Below, one piece after another: positions 1-5,803 of a stretch of 5,803 bases of DNA (position 1 is the first letter of the stretch; each line of letters opens with the position of its first letter). The notes beneath the pieces are model-generated. The model did no database searches. It was given only the letters and a program-made list of their open reading frames with translations, and was not told where the DNA came from. Source of the stretch: an uncultured Robiginitomaculum sp. (GTDB lineage Bacteria; Pseudomonadota; Alphaproteobacteria; Caulobacterales; Maricaulaceae); the NCBI GenBank assembly GCA_938003555.1, contig CALKXN010000245.1, forward strand, positions 1 through 5,803. Reading direction: 5' to 3'. Both the position numbers and the translations under genes were made by a program.

Positions 1-360
1 GCTTTTGATGTTAATATTGATGAGGGCGGCGTGCCACGCCCTGCTCTTAAAGGCTGGACGGAAAGCTCGGACACCGATCTTTATGCGTTGATTAAGGTCT
101 ACAAGGACTATGATTTCGGCGCGCTTCTTGTAACCGACATAGCCAAAGATGGTGTTTTACAGGGCGCAAATATTGAGCTTTACCGCGAGATTTTGGCCCG
201 CTTTCCCAATGCGCCACTGATAACATCAGGCGGCGTTGGGTCGCTGGACGATGTTAAAGCGCTCAAAACCTTGCAACCTTACGGGATAATCATCGGCAAG
301 GCGCTCTATGACCATAAATTTACCCTAGAAGAGGCTATTGCATGCTCGCAAAGCGCATAG
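1..360 (+). CDS. hisA: HisA, ProFAR isomerase (3' part; 5' end outside window)
   Basis: This is the C-terminal 119 residues of 1-(5-phosphoribosyl)-5-[(5-phosphoribosylamino)methylideneamino]imidazole-4-carboxamide isomerase. The enzyme is cytosolic and opens the ribose ring of ProFAR to give PRFAR, the substrate of HisF. The reading frame is open from base 1, so the gene starts upstream; about 125 residues are missing from a normal length near 245. Visible signatures are the AFDV strand at residues 1-4, whose Asp3 fits the second catalytic aspartate of the barrel, GWTESS (18-23), TDIAKDG (45-51), the phosphate-binding [12 protein letters not shown] (74-85) and GIIIGKAL (95-102). The C-terminus, [14 protein letters not shown], closely resembles the E. 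coli HisA end (KFTVKEAIACWQNA, from memory). The last 19 nt also encode the start of hisF. The GTG at 31 is an internal valine codon, not a start. Identification is firm; only the left boundary is unknown. Confidence 0.96.
   Translation, partial: AFDVNIDEGGVPRPALKGWTESSDTDLYALIKVYKDYDFGALLVTDIAKDGVLQGANIELYREILARFPNAPLITSGGVGSLDDVKALKTLQPYGIIIGKALYDHKFTLEEAIACSQSA
327..334 (+). promoter_or_regulatory. Ribosome binding site of hisF, inside hisA
   Basis: The purine-rich AGAAGAGG lies seven bases before the hisF ATG and sits within the hisA codons for LEEA. It supports ATG 342 as the hisF start even though that start overlaps the end of hisA. Confidence 0.6.
342..360 (+). other. 19-nt dual-coding overlap of hisA and hisF
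   Basis: The same 19 bases encode the end of HisA (...CSQSA, stop TAG) and, one frame over, the start of HisF (MLAKRI). The E. coli proteins end and begin with peptides (ACWQNA and MLAKRI) that fit the identical overlap, so the junction appears to be an inherited operon feature and not a chance arrangement. It probably couples hisF translation to hisA. Confidence 0.85.
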
Positions 361-1109
361 TCCCCTGCCTTGATGTGCGCGGTGGCCGCGTCGTCAAAGG
401 TGTGCAATTTCGCAATCACGAAGACGTCGGAGGCATTGAAGAGCTTGCCCTACGCTATCGTGATCAAGGCGCCGATGAACTTGTCTTTTACGACATTACA
501 GCCAGCACAGATCAGCGCGAAGTTAGCCCGGACTGGATTGGTCGCGTCTCTAAAGTGCTTGATATCCCGTTTTGCGTCGCAGGCGGCATAAGTTCCATTC
601 AAGCCGCAACAGAGCGGTTGAATGCGGGCGCGGATAAAATTTCAATCAACAGCCCGGCTCTGCTTAATCCTGACCTCATCAATATACTTAGCGAGGCCTT
701 TGGTCGCCAATGTATTGTTATAGGCATAGATAGTTTCTTTGACGGGCAGACTTATCGCGTGCGCAGCCATACCGGCGATCCAAATAAAATGCGCGAGACT
801 GGCCGCGAGACGATGAGCTGGATTAGCGAGGTCATTGAGCGCGGCGCAGGAGAAATTGTCTTGAACTGTATGAACCAAGACGGCATGCGCCAAGGTTATG
901 ACATTGACCAACTCAAAGCAGCACGCGAGATATGCTCTGTTCCCTTAATTGCATCAGGCGGGGCCGGCGCGCCTGAGCATTTTGCGGACATATTTAATAA
1001 AGCCAATGTGGACGGTGCGCTCGCCGCGAGCGTTTTTCATAAATCTGCGATCACCATTCCTGATTTAAAACAATATCTTATCAAAGAAGGCTTAGAGATA
1101 CGGCCATGA
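342..1109 (+). CDS. hisF: HisF, imidazole glycerol phosphate synthase cyclase subunit
   Basis: HisF is the cyclase half of IGP synthase. With the glutaminase HisH, which is not in this window, it converts PRFAR plus ammonia to imidazole-glycerol phosphate and AICAR, linking histidine and purine synthesis. The 255-residue length is normal. The N-terminus [12 protein letters not shown] places the catalytic Asp at position 11, and GID puts the second catalytic Asp at 130, as in the well-studied Thermotoga enzyme. Phosphate-binding loops are visible at AGGISS (80-85) and [11 protein letters not shown] (204-214). Instead of the LTSMDRDGT common in many HisF proteins it has LNCMNQDG (174-181), close to E. 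coli [19 protein letters not shown] (224-234) also matches the E. coli type. The ATG is supported by a purine-rich Shine-Dalgarno (327-334) and by the conserved overlap with hisA. The stop overlaps hisIE by 4 nt, so translation is probably coupled along the operon. Confidence 0.98.
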   Translation: MLAKRIVPCLDVRGGRVVKGVQFRNHEDVGGIEELALRYRDQGADELVFYDITASTDQREVSPDWIGRVSKVLDIPFCVAGGISSIQAATERLNAGADKISINSPALLNPDLINILSEAFGRQCIVIGIDSFFDGQTYRVRSHTGDPNKMRETGRETMSWISEVIERGAGEIVLNCMNQDGMRQGYDIDQLKAAREICSVPLIASGGAGAPEHFADIFNKANVDGALAASVFHKSAITIPDLKQYLIKEGLEIRP

Positions 1110-1699
1110 AAATCGATTTTGAAAAAGGCGGCGGCCTTGTCCCAGCAATTGTACAAAACGTGGATAGCGGCAAAGTCTTGATGCTGGGCTATATGAACGC
1201 CGCGGCTGTTCAAAAGACGCAAGAGAGCGGAATGGTAACATTCTTCTCTCGCGCTCGGAAAACCTTATGGACAAAAGGCGAGACGAGCGGCAATACGCTG
1301 GAAATGGTCAGTATGTCCGTAGATTGCGACAATGATACATTGCTGGTGCTGGCCCGCCCCAATGGCCCAACTTGCCATACTGGAACTGAGACATGTTTCG
1401 ATGATGAGGCTGCGCCATCATTGTCATTTCTCAGCACATTAGAGAATGTAATTCAATCCCGACAAAGTGATGATAGTTCAAGCAGTTACACGGCAAAGCT
1501 CTTATCCGGCCCCTTGCATAAAATATCACAAAAGGTCGGTGAAGAAGGCGTAGAAGTTGCCCTCGCCGCTGTGGCCGAGAGCGATGATGATCTAAAGAAT
1601 GAGGCCGCCGATTTGATCTATCACTTGATGGTACTCCTACGCGCCAAGAAGATTGATCTCGCCGAAGTTATCAGCGTGCTCAATAGCCGCCATATCTAA
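1106..1699 (+). CDS. hisI: HisIE, fused PR-AMP cyclohydrolase / PR-ATP pyrophosphohydrolase
   Basis: This bifunctional cytosolic enzyme catalyses the second and third steps of histidine synthesis: phosphoribosyl-ATP to phosphoribosyl-AMP (HisE part), then ring opening to ProFAR (HisI part). At 197 residues it is close to the E. coli HisIE length of 203. The HisI domain covers about 1-100: VLMLGYMN (24-31), TFFSR (45-49), [10 protein letters not shown] (54-63), the metal-binding DCDND (73-77), and [12 protein letters not shown] (87-98). Cys74, Cys90 and Cys97 fit the zinc-ligand pattern of the family. A serine-rich linker (about 118-127) leads to the HisE domain, with SYTAKL (127-132), KVGEEGVE (143-150) and [10 protein letters not shown] (165-174). 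The start overlaps the hisF stop in ATGA, with a weak AGAGA (1094-1098) upstream. Many alphaproteobacteria instead carry separate hisE and hisI, so the fusion is notable here. The TAA stop overlaps the stop of the converging tpiA. Confidence 0.96.
   Translation: MKIDFEKGGGLVPAIVQNVDSGKVLMLGYMNAAAVQKTQESGMVTFFSRARKTLWTKGETSGNTLEMVSMSVDCDNDTLLVLARPNGPTCHTGTETCFDDEAAPSLSFLSTLENVIQSRQSDDSSSSYTAKLLSGPLHKISQKVGEEGVEVALAAVAESDDDLKNEAADLIYHLMVLLRAKKIDLAEVISVLNSRHI
1696..1699. other. Overlapping convergent stop codons of hisIE and tpiA
   Basis: The four bases CTAA carry the hisIE stop (TAA on +, 1697-1699) and the tpiA stop (TAG on -, 1698-1696). There is therefore no intergenic spacer, and transcription from each side must end within, or run through, the opposite gene. 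Confidence 0.9.
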
Positions 1700-2442
1700 G
1701 CCGCTTGGACAATCTTGGCGAAGTCTTCCATGTTCAAACTTGCCCCGCCGACTAAAGCCCCGTCAACTCCATCCGTAGATAGAATGTCTTTGGCATTTGC
1801 AGGTTTCACAGATCCTCCATATTGAATGCAAAGGTCCTGAGCACTTTTTTCACCAAACATGTCGCTATACACAGCGCGGATATGCGCGTGCATTTGCGCG
1901 ATATCCTCTAAAGTTGCGGTTTTACCTGTCCCGATGGCCCAAATGGGTTCATATGCGATCACTGTATTTAATGCGGTCGAGGCTTCTGGAGTTGAGGCAC
2001 GGAGTTGGGATTCAATTGTGGAATTTGCCTCTCCTGATTCTCTTTGATCAAGCGTTTCGCCAACACAAATAATTGCGCCCATGGCAGAGGTAATTACCGA
2101 ATCAGCCTTGGCCTTCACCGTCGCATCCGTGTCGCCAAACATAGCGCGGCGTTCAGAATGCCCGCAAATGATGTAATCGGCTTCACAATCAGCTGCCATA
2201 TTGGCGCTAATTTCACCTGTAAATGCACCGGAATTTTCGCTGTGACAATTCTGTGCGCCTGCATTCATGCCGTATTTATGTGCGTTCTTCGCGACCTGCT
2301 GCAAATATACAGAGGGCGGACAGATTAAAATTTGCGAGCGATCAGGAATGATCTTCCCGAGAAGATCAAAGAGTTGCTCAGGTTTAGAGGCCCAAGCGCT
2401 CTGCCCATTCATTTTCCAATTTGCCGCGATGAGTTTCTTCAT
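1696..2442 (-). CDS. tpiA: TpiA, triosephosphate isomerase
   Basis: TpiA interconverts dihydroxyacetone phosphate and glyceraldehyde 3-phosphate in glycolysis and gluconeogenesis in the cytosol. The 248-residue length is typical. All catalytic elements are present: AANWKMNG (6-13) with Lys10, the electrophilic histidine in CGHSERR (His95), the general base in AYEPIWAIGTGK (Glu165) with the flexible loop 6 following it, and the phosphate-binding YGGSVKP (208-214) and GALVGGASL (228-236). The start is the ATG read from 2442 leftward, preceded by AGAGG nine bases away. The gene runs opposite to its neighbours. It is divergent from ppiD across a 91-bp gap, an arrangement I associate with alphaproteobacteria, and it converges on hisIE with a 4-nt stop-codon overlap. 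No rho-independent terminator is visible downstream; any terminator would have to lie inside hisIE. Nothing suggests a defective enzyme. Confidence 0.98.
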   Translation of the reverse strand: MKKLIAANWKMNGQSAWASKPEQLFDLLGKIIPDRSQILICPPSVYLQQVAKNAHKYGMNAGAQNCHSENSGAFTGEISANMAADCEADYIICGHSERRAMFGDTDATVKAKADSVITSAMGAIICVGETLDQRESGEANSTIESQLRASTPEASTALNTVIAYEPIWAIGTGKTATLEDIAQMHAHIRAVYSDMFGEKSAQDLCIQYGGSVKPANAKDILSTDGVDGALVGGASLNMEDFAKIVQAA

Positions 2443-2451
2443 GTCCGAGCG

Positions 2452-2456
2452 CCTCT
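2452..2456 (-). promoter_or_regulatory. Ribosome binding site of tpiA
   Basis: Read on the minus strand this is AGAGG, nine bases before the tpiA ATG. It is a reasonable Shine-Dalgarno match and supports the chosen start. Confidence 0.6.
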
Positions 2457-2498
2457 GTCATTGCTTTTGCCGTGTACCGTGATAGGTAACCCGCTAAC

Positions 2499-2518
2499 GT
2501 TTTAAACATGAATAAAAC
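2499..2518. repeat. AT-rich 20-bp near-palindrome upstream of ppiD
   Basis: The arms GTTTTA (2499-2504) and TAAAAC (2513-2518) are exact inverted copies, and the central CATG (2507-2510) is itself palindromic; only the AA pairs between arm and centre break the symmetry. It lies 15 bp before the ppiD ATG. The symmetry suits a dimeric regulator binding site, but it could equally be part of an AT-rich promoter or leader. No regulator can be named from the sequence. Confidence 0.45.
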
Positions 2519-2522
2519 ATGA
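2504..2522. repeat. Direct repeat AAACATGA x2 with 11-bp period
   Basis: The octamer AAACATGA occurs at 2504-2511 and again at 2515-2522, spaced by 11 bp, about one helical turn. It overlaps the palindrome at 2499-2518, so both could belong to one operator-like element. It is short enough that chance in AT-rich DNA remains possible. Confidence 0.4.
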
Positions 2523-2533
2523 GATAAAGACAT

Positions 2534-4456
2534 ATGGTGCAAAGTAGCTCTAAATTCCTCCGCAACATCGTAATTGGTATTATTATTGTCCTGCTGATCG
2601 TCGCGATGTCCATTATGGGTTTCACTGACGTCTTCCAACCTAAGGCGGCCGGTTCGGTCGCTTTGGTCGGCGACAACAAAATTACAATCCGTCAGTACAA
2701 GGTCGATTTCGATCAACGTTTGCGGATATACAACCAAGAAAACGGCACAAACCTTACGGCTGGTGAGGCCTATGAGCGCGGGTTTAACACACAGATCGTG
2801 CAAAATTTAGTCACGGAAGCCGTGATGGACTTGGACGCAGATGAGCTTGGAATTGGCGTTGCAAAAACTGTCGCCCGTAATGCTTTGTCAGAATATGAAG
2901 TATTCAAAGATGAAATCACCGGCGAATTTTCCGAAGACAAAGTCACAGAGTTCTTCAATGGTAATCGTGATTATAATCGGAGTGATTTTGAAGCCAGTAC
3001 AACACGCGATTTACGGCGGCAACAAATCACGCGTCCGCTTGTAACGGGCATTAAAGCGCCCCTTTCCTACGCCCAGCAGCGTTACAAATTTATCACTGAA
3101 CAGCGCCAAGTTAAAATCCTGACCCTTTCGCGCGATTCTGTACCTGCGCCGGAAGCGCCAAGTGATGATGTTTTAAAAGCCTTCATCAAAGAAAACGAAG
3201 CAGATTATACGCAACCTGAATATCGTCGTTTCACGATTTTGCGTATTGAAAATTTTGATGTCGCATCTGACATCGAAATCAGTGAGCAGGATATCATTGA
3301 TACATATGAGGCTGACCTCGCGGATGGAAATATGGGCGATCTCGAAAAGCGTTCAATAACCTACCTTCCAGTAACAAATGAAACACTCGCGAATGATGTG
3401 AAAGCTCGCCTTGCAAATGGAGAGAGCTTTGCTGATGCGGCTTTAGCCGTCGGCGTCTCCGCTCCAATCGTTTATAATGAAGTGCGTCCGGACGTGATCG
3501 CAGACCCGCGTGTTGCAACATCTGCATTTGAAGCAGACGCAGGTGACATCATTTCAGGCGAAGGCACACTTGGGGGGCATTATGTTGCCCGCCTGAACGG
3601 CATTACGCCTGCGGTTAAACCTGCGCTTGAAAATGAACGTGAACGTATCGTTGCCGAACTCACCAAAGATAGCGCTGAGGCAGAACTGTTCGACCGCTTT
3701 GGTAAACTCCAAGACCTCATTGATAAAGGTGATACACTTGAAGATGCCGCGAAGGAGAGCGGCGTATCTGCATCTTCAATAGACTTTTTATCGCGTCTTG
3801 GCGCAACTCAAGACGGCGTTAAACTTGCGGGTATCGGAACCCTAACAGGCGTTGGCAGTGATGATGAAATTTTAAGACAGCTCTTTACTGCCGAGCCAGG
3901 ATTCCCGACAGAGTTTTTCGAAACCAGCACGGGCGGATATGCAATGATCCGGGTTGACGATATTCAAGTTTCTAAAGTTCGTCCTTTTGAAGAGGTGAAA
4001 GCTCGCGCGACCTCGATCTGGACTGCTCAGCAAATAGATGAAAAAATGTCCGCTTTGGCGCAAACTTTAGCAACGCGTGTTCGCAGTGATGAGAGTCTTG
4101 AAGATGTTGCGGCATCGGTTGAAGCTGGCGGCAATCTTGAGACCCGCATACTCGTACGCACAACGCGCTCCCCCGGACTATCCAATGAGGTCTTATCTCA
4201 GCTCTTAGAGGCCCGTGAGGGCGAAGTCGTTCAAGGCTATGGCGCAGAAGCTCTGACGCGGACGGTTGCTGTTGTGAGTAAAGTCACGGCAAATGCAGAC
4301 AGCTTGTCCGGTGGTTTTGCAGACGCGATGCAAACTCAGGCCAGCGAAGACCTGTCTTCTGATATTCAAACCGCTTATCGCCAAGATATTCTGCGTGAAA
4401 ACCCTGCGCAAACCTTCGAGCAGCGGATGCGCGAAGTTAACGGCCTTACAGAATAA
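2534..4456 (+). CDS. ppiD: PpiD-like membrane-anchored periplasmic chaperone (SurA/parvulin family)
   Basis: This 640-residue protein has the layout of PpiD, an inner-membrane-anchored periplasmic folding factor that meets proteins leaving the Sec translocon. A short basic N-terminus (Lys7, Arg10) precedes one hydrophobic segment at about 11-30, giving an N-in, C-out topology. Residues about 35-200 resemble the SurA N-terminal chaperone domain. A parvulin-like region follows at about 270-357: KARLANGESFADAA matches the family's helix, and GGHYV (347-351) the final strand. However, the usual first-strand ARHIL is replaced by RSITYL, and the glycine-rich GGDLG loop is absent, so isomerase activity is doubtful and a chaperone role more likely. 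Two further, weaker modules appear at about 400-519 and 520-622. The ATG has only a weak purine stretch (GAG at 2521) upstream. It is divergent from tpiA and directly abuts trpE. Family placement is firm; catalytic status is inferred. Confidence 0.9.
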   Translation: MVQSSSKFLRNIVIGIIIVLLIVAMSIMGFTDVFQPKAAGSVALVGDNKITIRQYKVDFDQRLRIYNQENGTNLTAGEAYERGFNTQIVQNLVTEAVMDLDADELGIGVAKTVARNALSEYEVFKDEITGEFSEDKVTEFFNGNRDYNRSDFEASTTRDLRRQQITRPLVTGIKAPLSYAQQRYKFITEQRQVKILTLSRDSVPAPEAPSDDVLKAFIKENEADYTQPEYRRFTILRIENFDVASDIEISEQDIIDTYEADLADGNMGDLEKRSITYLPVTNETLANDVKARLANGESFADAALAVGVSAPIVYNEVRPDVIADPRVATSAFEADAGDIISGEGTLGGHYVARLNGITPAVKPALENERERIVAELTKDSAEAELFDRFGKLQDLIDKGDTLEDAAKESGVSASSIDFLSRLGATQDGVKLAGIGTLTGVGSDDEILRQLFTAEPGFPTEFFETSTGGYAMIRVDDIQVSKVRPFEEVKARATSIWTAQQIDEKMSALAQTLATRVRSDESLEDVAASVEAGGNLETRILVRTTRSPGLSNEVLSQLLEAREGEVVQGYGAEALTRTVAVVSKVTANADSLSGGFADAMQTQASEDLSSDIQTAYRQDILRENPAQTFEQRMREVNGLTE

Positions 4457-5803
4457 ATGCCTCCTACCGGGTCTGGTGATGTCAATTTTAACGCAGAAGC
4501 CCTGTGCCCTGCGGAAGATGACTTTATTCCTGAATATGATGCTGGTCGCCCGCAATTGGTTTATCGACGCGTCATCAACGATCTGGATACGCCGGTATCA
4601 GCTTACCTCAAAATTGCTAAGGGGCGTCCCTACGCATTTCTATATGAGTCAGTGCAAGGCGGTGAACAGCGCGGGCGCTATTCCTTCCTAGGCTTTGCAC
4701 CTGATTTGGTTTTCCGAAGCAATGGTGAGGTCTGTGAGTGTGCAAATGGCATTGACGCTATCGCCGCGGATCGATTTTCGCCCCTACCCGGAAAGCCCCT
4801 TGATGAGCTGCGCGCCTTAGAGGCTTCATCACGACTAGATTTACCAGAGGGCTTGCCCCCCATGGCGGCGGGACTATTTGGCTATATGGGTTACGACATG
4901 ATCCGCCATATTGAGAAAATTGGTGAGGTAAATCCGGACCCGATTGGAACACCGGACAGCATCATGATCCGCCCGACTGTGATGGCCATATTTGATCTCA
5001 TTGCCCAGGAAATCATTCTTGCAACGCCTGTGCGGCGGGATGGACGTAGCGCTAAGGCCGCATATATTGAGGCTGCAGCGAAGTTAGACGCTGTATGTAA
5101 TGATTTAATGGCTCCGGTCTCAACAGGCGCACTACCGAGCGCGCCTTTGACAAATATCGTTGCAAAACCCGGCCAGACTCTCACGGAATTTTCAAGCCGC
5201 GTTCTGAAAGCCAAAGAGTATATCCTCTCCGGTGATGTGTTTCAGGTTGTCATTGGGCAACGTTTTAGCGCTGAGCTTCCGGTGAACCCCTTTGCATTAT
5301 ATCGCTCACTGCGCCGCATGAACCCCTCACCATTTTTGTTTTTCTTGAATTTCAAAGATCATACAATTGTTGGGTCCAGCCCTGAAATACTTGTGCGGCG
5401 ACGCGGTGATACAGTTACGGTTCGCCCAATTGCGGGAACACGGCCGCGCGGTAAAACCCCGGCGCAGGATATTGCGCTTGAAGCCGAACTTCTTGCCGAT
5501 AAAAAAGAATGCGCCGAGCACCTTATGCTTTTAGATTTGGGTCGCAATGATGTGGGCCGCGTTGCACGCGCCGGAACCGTTCGGGTCACGGAGAGTTATA
5601 CTGTAGAGCGCTATAGTCACGTCATGCACATCGTCTCTAATGTTGAAGGTCAACTTGACGACAAGCATGATAGTTTTGACGCGCTATTTGCCGGGTTCCC
5701 AGCAGGTACCGTCAGCGGCGCACCCAAAGTTCGCGCGATGCAAATCATTGATGAGCTAGAGACAGAAAAGCGTGGTATTTATGCGGGCGCCGTTGGCTAT
5801 ATT
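4457..5803 (+). CDS. trpE: TrpE, anthranilate synthase component I (3' end outside window)
   Basis: TrpE is the chorismate-using large subunit of anthranilate synthase, which with the TrpG amidotransferase makes anthranilate, the first committed step to tryptophan. The frame is open for 449 codons to the window edge; a full protein is usually about 500, so roughly 50-60 residues are missing. Signatures in order: YDAGRPQ (27-33), ESVQGG with RGRYS (64-76; regulatory tryptophan site), GLFGYMGYDMIR (139-150), SGDVFQVV (258-265), NPSPF (289-293), SSPE (307-310), RPIAGTRPRG (323-332), AEHLMLLDLGRND (353-365), YSHVMHIVSNVEG (386-398) and FPAGTVSGAPKVRAMQIIDELE (split across 414-435). The sequence reads as alphaproteobacterial. 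The ATG follows the ppiD TAA with no spacer and lacks a clear Shine-Dalgarno, suggesting coupled translation. No trp leader or attenuator precedes it. trpG and trpD are expected downstream. Confidence 0.97.
   Translation, partial: MPPTGSGDVNFNAEALCPAEDDFIPEYDAGRPQLVYRRVINDLDTPVSAYLKIAKGRPYAFLYESVQGGEQRGRYSFLGFAPDLVFRSNGEVCECANGIDAIAADRFSPLPGKPLDELRALEASSRLDLPEGLPPMAAGLFGYMGYDMIRHIEKIGEVNPDPIGTPDSIMIRPTVMAIFDLIAQEIILATPVRRDGRSAKAAYIEAAAKLDAVCNDLMAPVSTGALPSAPLTNIVAKPGQTLTEFSSRVLKAKEYILSGDVFQVVIGQRFSAELPVNPFALYRSLRRMNPSPFLFFLNFKDHTIVGSSPEILVRRRGDTVTVRPIAGTRPRGKTPAQDIALEAELLADKKECAEHLMLLDLGRNDVGRVARAGTVRVTESYTVERYSHVMHIVSNVEGQLDDKHDSFDALFAGFPAGTVSGAPKVRAMQIIDELETEKRGIYAGAVGYI

Larger units (their letters stand above)
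2443..2533. promoter_or_regulatory. Divergent tpiA / ppiD control region
   Basis: This 91-bp gap is the only spacer of any size in the window. It must hold the start signals for tpiA (leftward), and probably for the ppiD-trpE unit (rightward), because both flanking genes point outward. I could not find a convincing sigma-70-type -35/-10 pair on either strand; TTGCTT at 2461 and the AT-rich 2499-2518 are the best hints for the + strand. The right half is AT-rich and contains the palindrome and direct repeat listed separately. The region's role follows from its position; the promoter positions are not resolved. Confidence 0.55.

Noticed and set aside
31..360. A separate short gene starting at GTG 31.
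   Set aside because: The same frame is open to base 1, and the residues before it ([10 protein letters not shown]) belong to HisA and include a catalytic aspartate, so this is the truncated hisA and not an independent gene.
1642..1720. Inverted repeat CGCCAAG (1642-1648) / CTTGGCG (1714-1720) spanning the hisIE-tpiA junction, as a possible bidirectional terminator.
   Set aside because: The arms are only 7 bp with a loop of about 65 bases, both arms are inside coding sequence, and no T-run follows on either strand.
2044..2482. Plus-strand open frames opposite the first half of tpiA, rich in Cys.
   Set aside because: They are the reverse complement of a fully conserved tpiA; the cysteines derive from antisense codons, and no zinc-binding pattern or ribosome binding site supports them.
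2502..2516. Possible CtrA box, TTAA-N7-TAAA.
   Set aside because: It misses one of eight consensus bases in an AT-rich tract where such matches are common, and neither tpiA nor ppiD is an expected CtrA target; kept only as a remark within the palindrome finding.
2384..2803. A 139-codon open frame on the minus strand crossing the tpiA start, the intergenic gap and the ppiD start.
   Set aside because: It overlaps two well-supported genes out of frame, shows no recognisable motif, and has a low-complexity polar composition (runs of Asp and Asn) expected from reading the opposite strand of ppiD.
4678..5589. Several minus-strand open frames (60-107 codons) opposite trpE.
   Set aside because: They lie entirely within the conserved trpE frame, are rich in Arg, Ser and Pro as expected of antisense reading, and have no family signature.

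Overview
This window looks like a chromosomal housekeeping segment from an alphaproteobacterium of moderate GC. The layout tpiA <-> ppiD -> trpE resembles the order I know from Caulobacter and relatives, and the TrpE and PpiD proteins read like alphaproteobacterial versions. A marine Hyphomonadaceae/Maricaulales-type organism is a reasonable but unproven guess. Coding density is very high: the only intergenic gap of any size is 91 bp (2443-2533). I found no RNA gene, mobile element, CRISPR array or phage gene.

Region 1 (1-1699, + strand) is the end of a histidine operon: the 3' half of hisA, complete hisF, and a fused bifunctional hisIE. hisA and hisF overlap by 19 nt, and hisF and hisIE by 4 nt. 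HisA makes PRFAR, HisF (with HisH, not in the window) converts it to imidazole-glycerol phosphate and AICAR, and HisIE carries out the two earlier steps from phosphoribosyl-ATP. All three proteins resemble the enterobacterial/gammaproteobacterial versions more than the usual alphaproteobacterial ones, down to the same hisA/hisF overlap seen in E. coli. This suggests that a compact his operon was acquired horizontally and now sits beside tpiA.

Region 2 (1696-2442, - strand) is tpiA, encoding triosephosphate isomerase. It converges on hisIE, and the two stop codons overlap in a shared CTAA, leaving no room for an intergenic terminator.

Region 3 (2443-2533) is the divergent control region for tpiA and ppiD. 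It holds a near-perfect AT-rich palindrome and a direct repeat with an 11-bp period just upstream of ppiD.

Region 4 (2534-5803, + strand) is a complete ppiD-like periplasmic chaperone gene, followed with no spacer (TAAATG) by trpE, the large subunit of anthranilate synthase. trpE runs off the right edge with 449 codons present. The PpiD protein has one N-terminal membrane anchor and what appear to be three degenerate parvulin-like modules.

No previously undescribed system is evident. The points most worth checking are the apparent foreign origin of the his block, the two unusually tight gene junctions, the palindrome upstream of ppiD, and the repeat architecture of PpiD.
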